This document shows, one piece after another, positions 45,423-56,290 of a DNA stretch of 64,000 bases; the first letter of the stretch is position 1; each line of letters starts with the position of its first letter. A model generated the notes under the pieces. It was given only the letters and a program-made list of their open reading frames with translations, was not told where the DNA came from and did not search any database. Made by a program: the position numbers and the translations under genes. The stretch lies in NCBI GenBank assembly GCA_000507305.1, contig DF239146.1, positions 171,959-235,958 of the forward strand, in the 5' to 3' direction. This stretch comes from Breviolum minutum Mf 1.05b.01 (Eukaryota; Sar; Dinophyceae; Suessiales; Symbiodiniaceae).

Positions 45423-46400
45423 CCCAACATCTTCAACCTCTGCAGCACAGAAAACCAAACAGACTTCGATTTGATTTAGCTTCGCAGGCGTCGGGGTACA
45501 TGAGCCTTGTTAAGACTTGTTAAAGTTTTATTGACTTGTAGTCAGATATACATCTTCAAGTCAAGTCAATCTTAATTACGCTGACAACCCACTGAGATGT
45601 AGTAGTATGAATCGAACGAAGCACCGCAAACTATCAGAGATATTTTTTATGGTACTAGTACAAGCAAAGTGCAATTTGTATAGTGACTGTTGGTTTCATG
45701 TATATTACGGGATTGACTTTCAATTGAGTGTAACAAGGTAGTGAAGATAGAGGGGGCTCATGTAATCCTCAACTGCGACAGACACATTAGGCATGAAGAT
45801 ATCCAGCTCCAAATTTCCACTTTGGCGGGGAAGCTTTCATAGCTCATTCGTTGCATGAGGAATGAGGTGTGTCAAATATTTGATGTTTCAATCATGATTA
45901 AATAAGAAAAGCTTCACAAGCATTTAGCTCGGAATCTGAAGAACATATCTTTCTGCCGAGACTTTTATGTGATTACGGAGTTTGGATTGTTTCATGCAGA
46001 AAGGCCAAGACGAGAGCGTTGATAGCGCTGAAATGATTTCTGTTCCATTTGGCCTGAGACAAAAGAAACATTGTCGCGCTGTCCAGGAGTGTTATTTCGA
46101 TATTCAGATCATTCAAGTTCAACTGATTCAAAGACTCATGCTCCCTGGTGTCCCTACCACGGAAAGGTTTTCAAAAACGTCTTGTGTAGGAAAACTGGTA
46201 GTCCACAACCACTTAACAAGCCATTATTTCTTTTGAAGTGCCAGGCAGTCTTGGTTGAAGGGCCGCGTTTACTCTTGGAATTTCTGGAATCATTGATGTA
46301 TATTGAGATCGTTGTGTCACATCATGACTTCGAACTACGATGAACTACGGTTGAGACGAGGATCCTACTCAAAGTTGGGTGCCAGTAGGTGCCAGATGGT
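45423..46400 (+). repeat. long direct repeat, upstream copy
   Basis: Matches 48167-48914 in order and orientation, from CCCAACATCTTCAACC to GTGCCAGTAGGTGCCA. Long stretches are nearly identical, for example around 45740-45900. It carries about 265 bases (roughly 45939-46203) that the other copy lacks. That extra part has an open frame with KGQDESVDSAEMISVPFG after TTCATGCAG, perhaps an exon remnant. Confidence 0.85.
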
Positions 46401-46548
46401 AATTTCATGTTTCACCTGGGTTTAAAGTAATTTCTCTTCAAACTTTAATCTTGGCTCACAGCTTGCGACGTTTCGAAGCCACAACATTGAGCAATCGCCA
46501 CACCGCCACACATCGTGTGCCGTACGTGGACGACGTCGACCACTCGCT

Positions 46549-47535
46549 ATGGGGAAAGAGGAAGTCGTTGAGTGGATGAAGCCGGACAACCTCGAGTGTG
46601 TGCATCTCTTGAAAATGATGTCATTTATATTCCGTTTGATGCTCTTCATGTTGGTGAATGTGGCGGGCATGATGTTGCTCACTTTCCCAGCAGATGCTCA
46701 GGTCAAGGTGGTTTCTTGGGGTGGTTGGGCCACAGCGGATTCGAGCACATGTTACTTTCTCACAAGCAAAGAATATGGATTCAAATGGAAGGCCGAGTTC
46801 GCTTCCTTCAAGTGGGGTACACAGACATTCTGTGGTCTAACACCTGAAGAGGTGGCCTCACCCGAGGGATGGCAAAGTGATCTCAGAGACGTCATTTTTG
46901 GTTGGCCAGTTGTCTACTTTTTTTCAAGCATGTTCTTTGCTGGAACTTTCATGTGCTTCTCTTTCTGCGACCTACTGAATGACACCCGCTCCAAGTACAA
47001 GGGCTTGTCATGGTTGACCGGGGGTCTCAGAAGCTTCTGGACCTACTGCTTCTTGACCATCTTGCCCAACTACTTGATCAGTCCAATGGGCTCCGTAACA
47101 GTGCTTCCAGACCCTGCTGAGAAGATTGCATTGATCCGGACACCTCCTGACTATGGATTCATTTCGATCTGCGGCATCTTCCTCATCATGCCCACATGTT
47201 GTGTGGTTGGTGGCACCTGTCTCTGTGTTTCCAAGGGAGACAGTGTGGAGGCTACATGTCCAAGTGCCTACAAATGCACGGTCATTTGCAGCAGTGTGGT
47301 GGTGTCTCTGGTCATCTTGCTGGTAATTCATGCCTACGTCAGCATGGGCAACATCTTCTTCATTGATCTCAAGATCGATCTGACCTTCAACTTGACCTTT
47401 GTGGCAATTTCCATGTTGGCCAAGTGCTTCCTGGGTCTTGCTAGTGTGCTGGAGACCTTGATCTTTGTGATTAATTTATGCAAGAAGAAAGCAGGGCACC
47501 TTGATAAGGCAAAGGCAGCAATCTCATCCATGTGA
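46549..47535 (+). CDS. multi-pass membrane protein, unknown family
   Basis: Intronless frame of 328 codons beginning MGKEEVVEWMKPDNLECVHL; G+C content is clearly higher than in the flanks. Hydrophobic segments lie at about residues 23-46, 115-140, 160-178 (weaker), 202-227, 242-265 and 279-310, so five or six membrane passes. Between the first two lies a 65-residue loop with two cysteines and many tryptophans. Cysteine pairs occur near 217-226 (CC, CLC). The C-terminus is lysine-rich (CKKKAGHLDKAKAA). I do not recognise the family; a transporter, channel-like or tetraspan-type protein are all possible. It lies between direct repeats 2.74 kb apart, as a gene unit from a tandem array would. The lack of introns fits highly expressed arrayed or retrocopied dinoflagellate genes. 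Confidence 0.8.
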   Translation: MGKEEVVEWMKPDNLECVHLLKMMSFIFRLMLFMLVNVAGMMLLTFPADAQVKVVSWGGWATADSSTCYFLTSKEYGFKWKAEFASFKWGTQTFCGLTPEEVASPEGWQSDLRDVIFGWPVVYFFSSMFFAGTFMCFSFCDLLNDTRSKYKGLSWLTGGLRSFWTYCFLTILPNYLISPMGSVTVLPDPAEKIALIRTPPDYGFISICGIFLIMPTCCVVGGTCLCVSKGDSVEATCPSAYKCTVICSSVVVSLVILLVIHAYVSMGNIFFIDLKIDLTFNLTFVAISMLAKCFLGLASVLETLIFVINLCKKKAGHLDKAKAAISSM

Positions 47536-47719
47536 GGATGAGCAAAAGAGCTGTGTTTCACATTGTTTCACCCTCTACTCACCCTCTGACTCGTTGACAA
47601 AGCAGGTGGCAGTTGCAAATGACCTGCCGAAGTAGCAAGAGAAAACCCTTTGAAAATTGAGAATTCAACACTTCAACGGGTTGGGGCACGAGCTTCTCAT
47701 AGCAAGATGTATAAATATA

Positions 47720-47880
47720 TATATATATTGTCACATACATATACATATACATAGATACATGATACAGTGATACATACATATATATATATATATATGTGTG
47801 TGTGCGCCATACGCATCATGATCATCCTCTCTCCAACGAGATACTCATGCCGTGCTATATATATATATATATCTCTTTAT
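47720..47880. repeat. TA-rich microsatellites
   Basis: Several runs of TATATATA and ACATATACATA between the membrane-protein gene and the small frame at 47882. Confidence 0.6.
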
Positions 47881-47881
47881 C

Positions 47882-48001
47882 ATGGCTCAAGTGCCAACCC
47901 CGACAGCTGCCCAACCTTGCGCCAAGAAGGCGGTTTTCGAACAAAAAAGACACGGTGCCTGTCAGCCTGTCAGCCTGTGCTGCTGTTGGAGCAACCTGTG
48001 A
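47882..48001 (+). CDS. small reading frame on a spliced-leader-like 9-mer
   Basis: ATG at 47882 opens 39 codons: MAQVPTPTAAQPCAKKAVF, ending in a cysteine-rich tail (SLCCCWSNL). The ATG overlaps TGGCTCAAG (47883-47891), identical to the last nine bases of the dinoflagellate leader. It may be a small protein, the start of a larger spliced gene, or the remnant of a retrocopy. Other plus frames are also open. Confidence 0.3.
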   Translation: MAQVPTPTAAQPCAKKAVFEQKRHGACQPVSLCCCWSNL

Positions 48002-48166
48002 GTCCTCGAAGCATTTTGAACAATGGGTGGTACTTGGATAATCCCGGGTTGGTTAGCTAGGTTGGTTACCCCAATGTTATAGATCTCCATTCGAAGTAAG
48101 GATGGAGGTTACATCGTTGAAAAGTTGGTTGATTTTCACCGCTGTGGATTTGGCCATCTGGAGGCT

Positions 48167-48914
48167 CCCAACATCTTCAACCGACAGCGAAGGTGTCGGG
48201 TCGGGGTACATGAGCCATTTTAAGACTTGTTAAAATCTTATTGAGTTGTAGTCAGACCTAGATCTTCAACTCAAAACTAATGTATATATCTATATATATT
48301 TTTTCAGATATATATGATCTAATATTTATATATGATTTCGGTGACAACACACCAAGAAGTAGTATGAATTGAACGAAGCACAGCAAATTATCAGAGATAT
48401 TTTTGTATGGTACTAGTACAAGCAATGTGCACTTTGTATACTGACTGTTGGTTTCATTTATATTGCAGGATTCTCTTTCAATTGAGTGTAGCAAGGTAGT
48501 GAAGATAGAGGGGGCTCATGTAATCCTCAACTGCGACAGACACATTAGGCATGAAGATATCCAGCTCCAAATTTCCACTTTAGCGGGGAAGCTTTCATAG
48601 CTCATTCGTTCCACGAGGAATGAGGTGTGTGAAATATTTGATGCTTCAATCATGATTAAACAAGAAAACCTTCACAAGCATTTAGCTCGGAATTTGAGAG
48701 AAAAAAGATCATTCTGCAACCACTCAACAAACTATGATTTCTTTTGAGGTGCCAGGCAGTCTTGGTTGAAGGGCCGCGTTTACCTCTGGAATGTCTGGAG
48801 TCATTGAGATATATTGAGATCGTTGTGTCACGTCATCATTTGACTTCGAACCACGATGAACTACGGTTGAGACAAGAATCCTACTCAAAGTTGGGTGCCT
48901 GTAGGTACCATATA
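48167..48914 (+). repeat. long direct repeat, downstream copy
   Basis: Second copy of 45423-46400. It lacks the 265-base insert and has instead a small TATATA expansion at about 48278-48335. The near identity of the central 200 bases (for example TAGAGGGGGCTCATGTAATC in both) contrasts with decay at the edges. Confidence 0.85.
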
Positions 48915-48919
48915 GTTGT

Positions 48920-51700
48920 TTTTTTGATTTTGTTATACATGTCTATACATACGACACAAGTATGTATATATGGGAACATAATGGAACGTATATACATATA
49001 TATACGTACACGCTGTATACAAGCACGATTTTGATCTGTAAAGTATTCCTTTGTGATCCTTGCAAAGTTTTTCATGCTCTATGCAATGGTCTTTCTGAAC
49101 CAATTGAAAATGGCAACAATCACAGAAAAACTGTGATGACAGTGTCTCTGTTCCGGATGTGGACGTGAGAAGGATGCAGAGTAATCTGTAAAGTCTTTTT
49201 CATGTCTGTTCTTCACAAAGACGATGTTGTGATTATGCGTGCTTCGTCTCAAATGAATAAGTTGCACCTAAATTGTGATTGGATATGATTTGTTCTTCAT
49301 CACGTCTATCATAATTGTGTATACTCTATCGACCTGCTATCAAACGAATTCTCGCACAGGTTTGTGAGGATGATATCGAAACTGGCGGTAGCTGTCTCAA
49401 GTAGTCGGTCGTATTTGTTTATTTCTTTCTACTAGTAGTGTAGGTTTTGTAAGTGAATGTGTTTACCGATATATGATGCCAAACAAGAAAATCATACGAT
49501 GTTGATAGACAAACGTACCAAAAAAAAACTACATAATCCTACAGTGTACCTTGGGGAAGGGCTTGAGTATGGGAGCTGGACAGCTATGTTTCCTGCTGCC
49601 TTGTCTTGGTAGAATTCTTTGGACCCCTATATACGTGAAGGTAAAGAATCAACAATAATACAACATGAAAGCCAACAAGGAGTACCCTCCAAGGAATTAA
49701 CATATCATATACCCTGTAAAAGCAGAGTCAGAAGGTTGATTCTTTCAAACTTTCTCCAATCAGGGTTGGCCTGTTGGTTTCATTTGATCCCAGCTTTTGG
49801 GCAGGCCCGCCTTGGGCATCCAGAAATCCAACGAGGTAGCATGGTGGAAAACAGAATGCCGAATACGGGGAGATCCCTTAGGATGGAGGAAGCGCTTATA
49901 CGTATGACTCATGACTCACGAAGCATTAGACCTTTAGAGGAAGGGACCTTTGGGTATATATATATATATACGTGTTGTTGCAAGGTTTGGCGGATGTTGA
50001 GATCAAAATATGGACACCAACAATCAGTCAGACGAGCGATGGCCCACGCAGAAGTCATGTCACCCTGAAGGATTCCTAGAAGGATTTGGGTGGTATATCA
50101 TTTATCCACCACTAGGAGGATGAAAAATGAATTGCTTACTTGGTAAATATGCAGGAAGTTCCGTCCAAATTTGTGTGTAGATATCTTTTGAGGGGAAGCA
50201 CTCTTGATACAGTTTGCTTTGCAATGGCTTGAAGTCTCACTCCGTTTCTTTCGCAAGATATGAATTCAAACAATATTCTCTACCTCGTACCATACTGTAC
50301 AGTACCGTACTGGATGATTGTAGCACTGACTCATTGATGCGAAGCCTTTAATCAAAATCACTCACTTTGTAGCCCCGCAGTTTCATTCAACATGTTTCTG
50401 GGAGAACTACGATGTGACCCGATAACATCAAGATCATCAACCTCATCATTTTCAAAATCATCCATTGTTCGGTAATTACCTGTTTCAATGTGGCAGTTCC
50501 AGCTTGTCTATTGTCCTCTTGGAATGGATGTACCAGTATAGAACGGTCGGAGGATTTCCTGCACCAGTCAGTTGTACTTCTGTGTGAGTTACTGCATCTT
50601 GTTTGTACATATGCTATCTCTATATGATTTAGCTACATGTTATAGGATATACATTTGAAAATTATCTTTGTCGTACATTCCCTCTCCAATGCATATAGTA
50701 TCCACTTGTTTAGGGAGGCTGGGCTGGATGGGCCATATGTTTGTTGTCATGATAGTTGTTTTTGTCAGCTCACACTGATTTGAACTGAAGGCACTTACTG
50801 CACGAATTTCAAGGGGCAGTGTCATACACAGTATTCAACAACTGCACAAGTTTCCATTATTTTTTACAGTCACTTATATACTGTATCAATTGTCATCCCT
50901 TTCGAGGCAGATGTCCGATTTGATGATGTTGCTGATCACGAGTTTCCATGATGGTGATGATGTTTATTATTATGATCATGATGATGAGTTTAAAACTACA
51001 AACTACACCTGATAAGATTTCACGTGTTTTGCCTACATGGTTGCCGTTGATCGTGGCGTTGCTGCTCAGCTTTCTCGTAGAACACATGAGACGTGACGGC
51101 AAGAAGCAAAGAAATCTGACGCTTACCTCAAGGAATATTTATTCGTCCCTGTTTCCTTGAAAGATGTTATCGTAGCCCATGATGGGAATCCTGCTTACTG
51201 TATCCAAATGGTGTGCTATAGTGGGAAAATTATTTTTCTTGCAGCTCTAATAATAGGCGAGCTTGAAATGTTTCGAAATGATTGAAGAAATAACGAACAC
51301 TTCAGATATCATTCGACCATCAAGATCATGTATGTAATACATACACAATGCATCTCAATCAACGTCAGCCGATATGTCTGAAGGTTTTTGGATCATTTCA
51401 ATATTCCATTGCCCAACGATCAACAAGCACATCCCCCGAAACGGGATGTCGCGTGCATCCACTGTCGTGGACGGATAGTGGTCTAGGAGATGGCAGGACT
51501 AGCACTGGCATATGAGGCGGTTCATAGCACATGTTTGTTGAAGCAAATGTGTTTGCTTTGGATGTTGTTCGATGCACCAAGACAATCCATGACATCTATG
51601 ATATCTACAAATATATACACATTTATAATATATGTCTTTACACTTTAAGAAAGGTGTCCAGATCCAGAGCATCAAGCACTTGATGTTATCACTGAAGATG
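48920..51700. other. no convincing gene
   Basis: A 149-codon open frame at 49619-50068 (+) has irregular composition and no splice borders. AT microsatellites occur at 48960-49010 and 49955-49972, and an ATGATG-rich stretch at 50940-50990. Confidence 0.3.
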
Positions 51701-51780
51701 GAATTGACAATTGAGCTGTGTTTTTTGTTTTTTGCAATTTGTTTCACTACAAGTCTTTGGTCAAAGTATAGTGATGCCAG

Positions 51781-51907
51781 ATGCGGGATCGTATTGTACT
51801 AGCCATCACCAAATCTGTGATCTGGTCACAGGCAGTGGCATATCCTCACCTGAACATGTCGCTTCAATTGAAATCCATCTATACACGAGCAGAGCTGGAG
51901 CAGAGAT
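51781..51907 (+). CDS. exon 1 of five-exon model, unknown protein
   Basis: An ATG at 51781, just after a CCAG, opens 42 codons plus one base up to GAT/GTAAGA. The frame reads MRDRIVLAITKSVIWSQAVA and SLQLKSIYTRAELEQR. Joining to the next exon needs the inner acceptor GCAG/TTGATG at 52234 to keep phase. This exon is the least secure of the five; another plus frame is open across it. Confidence 0.4.
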
Positions 51908-52230
51908 GTAAGAATGCCAAGCGCCGCAGGCACGTAAAAACAGGGAAGCTTTTGCGTGGAGTATCTCCGATACATGTATGTATATATATATATATGTAGC
52001 TTTAGGCTTTAGGATGTTTTATGGTCAGAGAAGAGTTGGAGAGAGCTACAGTATCTAGAATTTGTGACAATGTGATACACTGACAGATTGTGGGAGCATG
52101 AGACGATTTATCGACTTCTCACTCAATGTTCTATTCATGTCTTCGTGCGTGGAAAACTGCGTGATCTTGAAACTCATTGAAGTGAGAAGTTGGTGGCAAT
52201 GGCCCATCATGATAGAAATCATGGTGCAAG

Positions 52231-52320
52231 GCAGTTGATGACAAGCTGCGCAACAAGTCTTTATTCAAGCCGGTGCCCCTCAAGAAGGCATTTGAGAGCA
52301 GGCCTGATGAACCAACGGCG
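52231..52320 (+). CDS. exon 2 of five-exon model
   Basis: After GTGCAAG/G come 30 codons to GGCG/GTTTGA, reading AVDDKLRNKSLFKPVPLKK and FESRPDEPTA. It ends in phase 0, matching the start of the exon at 52588. Basic and proline-containing. Intron to the next exon: 267 bases. Confidence 0.47.
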
Positions 52321-52587
52321 GTTTGATCATCCAGCCGCCAGCTGTTTTACTTGTGCTGGTTGCAGTTTCTAGCAGTAAGAGAAGGATGCGAAGGGAAACA
52401 GATCCTCCTCCAGCAATCATGGAAGGGGATTTTGGTACCTCCAAGAGGATTGTTTATTTTCCACTAAACAAGATCAAAAAAGACCCTATGTAACACCCCG
52501 ACAGTTTGTTCAAAAACTTCACAGATGTTGGAGAATCATGTCTCACCATTGTGAGACACTGCTCTCCTTTATCTTTACTTGTTCAAG

Positions 52588-52733
52588 ATCGGTTTCCCTT
52601 GGTCAAGCCACAGGAAACGCAAGGGTCATGACCCTTTGTGGGCACGACCACCGAAGGCACGGGCAGGACGCAATGTGAATGAGGAGCCAAAGTTTGTGGG
52701 GGGCTGTGTGAGTTATGGTACCCCAAACAGAAG
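52588..52733 (+). CDS. exon 3 of five-exon model
   Basis: Strong pyrimidine tract (CTCCTTTATCTTTACTTGTTCAAG) as acceptor and AAG/GTGCGT as donor enclose 48 codons plus two bases. The frame reads IGFPWSSHRKRKGHDPLWAR, PPKARAGRNVNEEPKFVGG and CVSYGTPNR. The remaining AG joins with G at 53130 to give an arginine codon, so the frame carries into the next exon unchanged. The basic, tryptophan- and proline-rich content would suit an RNA-binding or ribosomal role, but that is only a guess. Confidence 0.55.
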
Positions 52734-53129
52734 GTGCGTATCTATTTCGTTATCCTCATTACAATGATATTAATATAACAATACAATCATAATGATATAC
52801 GTATATATGTCTATACATACTGTACACTTTCTCTCTCTATATAACTACCTGTGTCATGTTGTACCATATGATTGTATATCAATCATCCTCGCTTCATGGT
52901 ATGATGCTGTGCATCTCAAACTCAAGGACCCTGAAATATCAATATGTTGTGGTGTGTTTTCTTATTTTTGTCCGTTGGTTTTTCTTATTAACCAGATTCA
53001 TTTATATTTATATTCATATATATATATATATATTCGTCATATATGTTCATATGTAAATATATATATATATATTAATATGTGTCAAGCACTCCTCAGACAT
53101 ATATACATTGAACACCTGACAGCCCGCAG

Positions 53130-53347
53130 GTTTTTTCTGCCGGGGTCTGCAACATGTCAGGAGGCCAGCATTCGGAGGAAGATTGCTGAGCGGATGGCGC
53201 GGCAGATTCTAGAGGCCAAAAAGGACAACAACATCGACGAGACCGATGTGTCTTGTATTTTGAATCTAGGCCAAATGTTTCGGTCGAGTCCACGGTGTCA
53301 TGAAGGGTTGTTGTGGACCTATAGTGGAGATATCCCAAGAAAAATAG
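53130..53347 (+). CDS. exon 4 of five-exon model
   Basis: Starts after CAGCCCGCAG with G and carries 72 full codons to ATAG/GTAGGA. It reads LPGSATCQEASIRRKIAER, an amphipathic helix continuing MARQILEAKKDNNIDETD, then CILNLGQMFRSSPRCHEGLL. Phase agrees with exons on both sides. The frame also stays open upstream and downstream of these borders. No known family was recognised. Confidence 0.53.
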
Positions 53348-53627
53348 GTAGGATGGATCCATTGATCATGGTCCATGGTAGATTGTCCAACCAGCCATGT
53401 GAGATTACCATTCCTAACGGACCCCGAAGCAAGTTGCTAGAGCTATTAGATACTGAGGTTTAGGGCTTGGCAGCTATTTTGAACCCAATGAGTCATCAAC
53501 TCACCATGGACAGATGATGTGTTCCCGTCGTTTGTGTGCTGCAATGATTTCAATGTCTCCGCATAGACTTCTAACTTGTTTTTCCCTCACCCTTTTGGAA
53601 CATGTCACTTACCCTGAAGCTGAATAG

Positions 53628-53944
53628 CCATGTCTCCTCCAAGTTATGGCATCCCGAGGCGCACCTGGGGCAGCAATCCAAATAAAGCGCGCAAGAATGT
53701 GAGCAGCGGTGACCCTGTCTACAGCGACACATTTGGATTAGTGGTGCACCGGGCCTGTTCCAAGCCAATTCTGTCGCGTCTCACAAGGATGTACCCCAAC
53801 GTGGCGAGGCCCGAAGGGATATATGGGATAAGGTGGTATAGGTATAGGGAGTCATTGGGATTGATCAAATCTTTTGAACCTCAACAAGAACATGGCGAAT
53901 ACCCTTTGTTTTATGCAAAAGCTGGAAGTCTTGTGCAAGTGTGA
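53628..53944 (+). CDS. exon 5 of five-exon model
   Basis: After CTGAATAG two bases complete a codon with the G left from exon 4, and 104 further codons run to TGA at 53942-53944. The frame reads MSPPSYGIPRRTWGSNPNK, SSGDPVYSDTFGLVVHRAC and ARPEGIYGIRWYRYRESLG. YGIPRR near its start loosely echoes YGTPNR at the end of exon 3. The acceptor lacks a pyrimidine tract, so it could also be a separate gene starting at the ATG at 53630. Confidence 0.45.
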
Positions 53945-54671
53945 AAGTTTCTGAAAGGCTAGCTTCAAACAGGCACCGTCGATCCATCATGACCATCGCA
54001 GGATTCTGAATTTGTGGTTGCGACACCATTGCAGTCGACATTGCTTCCCGGCCACGTCCATCTCCGTTAACATTGATTCTTGGCAAAACCTCAAAACATA
54101 TCAATACTCAGAGCTCATCATTGGGGCCGCCAGGTTTGTTGAGTTTGCTACAAGGTGGGCCCCTGCCAATTACAATGGGGTGACATAACCCATTAGAAAT
54201 GGCCGAAGATAAACGGGCAACTGGGGTGAAAAATCCCTACTTGTAGGACCATAGGACTTATAATCCTATTTAATGGCAGGTCAACTTACCCCACCCCTAA
54301 TGTACCCCCCTCCAGAAATCAGGGCCTTTTTAGGCCTTATTAAGGGAACCAATGGTTATTGTAATACGCCATGTGTAAGGCCTTTTTTCGTTGGGGGAGT
54401 GGCCCACCTTGGCCCAGGAATATCGTGCCAAACGTCACCGTGATGCCGGAAACCTGGGCCCTAGCGCGGTGAAAGCTTTCGGGCCCTTTCGAGGAGGGCA
54501 ACTGCGGATCTTCCCAAAGGACAGGGGGGGTTTGGCTGAGTGGCTTAAAAGTTGATTTCAAGGTTTTTCAAATTTAGTTTGCTCAAAAAACTGTTTATGG
54601 TTGAAGATTATACAGTAGGGACCTTTACGAAAAAAAGTGTTGACAGTTGATATGGTTTATTTACTGCTGAG

Positions 54672-55007
54672 ATGCGTCTTTTGGGCATTAATAGGGATCT
54701 TTTGAAAGGCGTTTCTGGTGCTGATGAATGCACAAGATTTATTTTTTTCTCCAAACCAAACATATTTTTTGTGTGTAAACGATTGAAGCGAAAAGGGATA
54801 CGACTGTCCGAGGTTTGCAGAAATTCCTCGTGTGATTGGAAATGTGTCAGAGATATACTGAGTGTAAAGGGTTGTACGGAAGATTGTTGGAACAATATGG
54901 TGTTTGTGTTCATTGAACTACTAGTCGACCCCACACCTTCAGCATGGTTGGGGACACATGGCATGGGAAAGGTTTCCGTGATGAGGACACCGGCAAGGGA
55001 GACGTGA
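54672..55007 (+). CDS. 111-codon reading frame, unknown protein
   Basis: An ATG at 54672 opens 111 codons to TGA. It includes MRLLGINRDLLKGVSGADEC, KRLKRKGIRLSEVCRNSSCD and PTPSAWLGTHGMGKVSVM. Several cysteines (CRNSSCDWKC, CTEDC) are spaced loosely. The minus strand is open for 144 codons over the same place (54608-55042) but from a non-ATG start. The plus reading is preferred for its ATG. No family recognised. Confidence 0.38.
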   Translation: MRLLGINRDLLKGVSGADECTRFIFFSKPNIFFVCKRLKRKGIRLSEVCRNSSCDWKCVRDILSVKGCTEDCWNNMVFVFIELLVDPTPSAWLGTHGMGKVSVMRTPARET

Positions 55008-55304
55008 ACAAGTTGTCCTTGCGAGCATCTCGTTGCAATCAATGCTTGAATGTATTTTTGGTAGAATAGTGGATTGAAAATGTTTGTAAGCGATTGATGA
55101 GCCCTTCTTCTTGGAAATAATATATCAGGAGAGTTACAGTTGTCGTTGCTTCCGATGTCTCATAAGTTGAGAAGGCATCAAGATGGTGAGAAGGTGTATA
55201 TCCTACCGCTCTATCCTGATCCGCAGTGTAGTGGAGATAATAATGATAATAATACAATATGGCAAAACATGTTTTTGGCGCCATTGCATGGTTTTTACCA
55301 TCTA

Positions 55305-55407
55305 TAGGTGGTGGTTTCAAATGTTTTTTAATTTTCACCCCTACCTGACGAAATGATCCAATTTGACGATCATATTTTTCACAGGGGTGGTTCAAATACC
55401 AACTAGA
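55305..55407. mobile_element. MITE-like element, family B
   Basis: AGGTGGTGGTTTCAAATGTTT at the left; right arm GGTTCAAATACCAACTAG has lost part of its GAAACC core. Interior CACCCCTACCTGACGAAATG. Confidence 0.65.
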
Positions 55408-55454
55408 CTAGTTTTGGTTGTACAAGGCATTATACTTACAATCTTACACATATT

Positions 55455-55800
55455 TATAGAGGGTTTATATAACAAGCCATTGTTATTTGGGATACCCTAT
55501 CAACCAACCATGGGAATGTAACAAGGATTGATGCCTCAAAGGTGCCAAGGCTAAGATGTTGAAGGCATGTGAAACCAACGTGACCCAGGCTTCGCGACTG
55601 TTGCCGGTGAAACGGCGCTTGCAGTACTTTGATGGCCGCAAATGTCATGAAGTCTTGCCCTTTCAAGGTGCCGGTTCAACGGTTCACTGTTGTGCATAAA
55701 CTCATCCACACCTTTAGTAGGAATCCTTATAATAGGTACATAAACATACATAAACCCGTACTATTGGGTTGATGACCATCCCCTATTATATGGAAATAAT
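55455..55800. repeat. family F arms in inverted orientation
   Basis: 55455-55510 resembles family F forward and 55712-55800 resembles it in reverse (ending CCCCTATTATATGG). Together they may be the ends of one element of about 345 bp. The interior 55520-55690 is open on the minus strand without splice borders. Confidence 0.35.
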
Positions 55801-55956
55801 GGGAGGGCTCATATGGGTTACATAATTACTTCAAATCGTCGTTGTGATGTGTCACTGTCGTAAGATTTGCTGTGCTGCAGATCTATAGCTCCCGCCCAGT
55901 AACACTGGCCACCGCGGATGGATCACCCTAACATACAATGTTGACCAATGTTGACA

Positions 55957-56060
55957 TATTGTTAATGGAAGAAATCCTGCACCACCTGGTATGTAAAAAA
56001 ACCTGCAAATAATGGATATTTATCATATCAATTGGTGCAGGATCTCTTCCATCAACCGTA
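55957..56060. mobile_element. MITE-like element, family A
   Basis: TATTGTTAATGGAAGAAATCC at the left and GGTGCAGGATCTCTTCCATC plus AACCGTA at the right. Good copy. Confidence 0.72.
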
Positions 56061-56290
56061 GTGTTTCGGCTGACAAACCTTGAGGACACCAATTGATATG
56101 GTGAAGATGTGTGAATGTCCCATTCATAGAATTGTTTTAACTGATTCATTCTTCACTCGATTCTGTCCATGAAAGCCGCCCTGGAAATATAGTTTTAGTT
56201 TGGTACAGGGTCATGCTCGATGAACCAACATATGAGGGCCGTACTTCTTCTTGCATGGATGCTTAGTAAATCGAGATATAAAAAATAGTC

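Noticed and set aside
45423..48914. LTR retrotransposon
   Set aside because: The direct repeats lack TG...CA ends, a primer binding site and any gag or polymerase frame; the enclosed gene is a membrane protein.
49619..50068. 149-codon plus-strand frame
   Set aside because: Irregular composition, passes through a TATATA repeat, no splice borders or recognisable motif.
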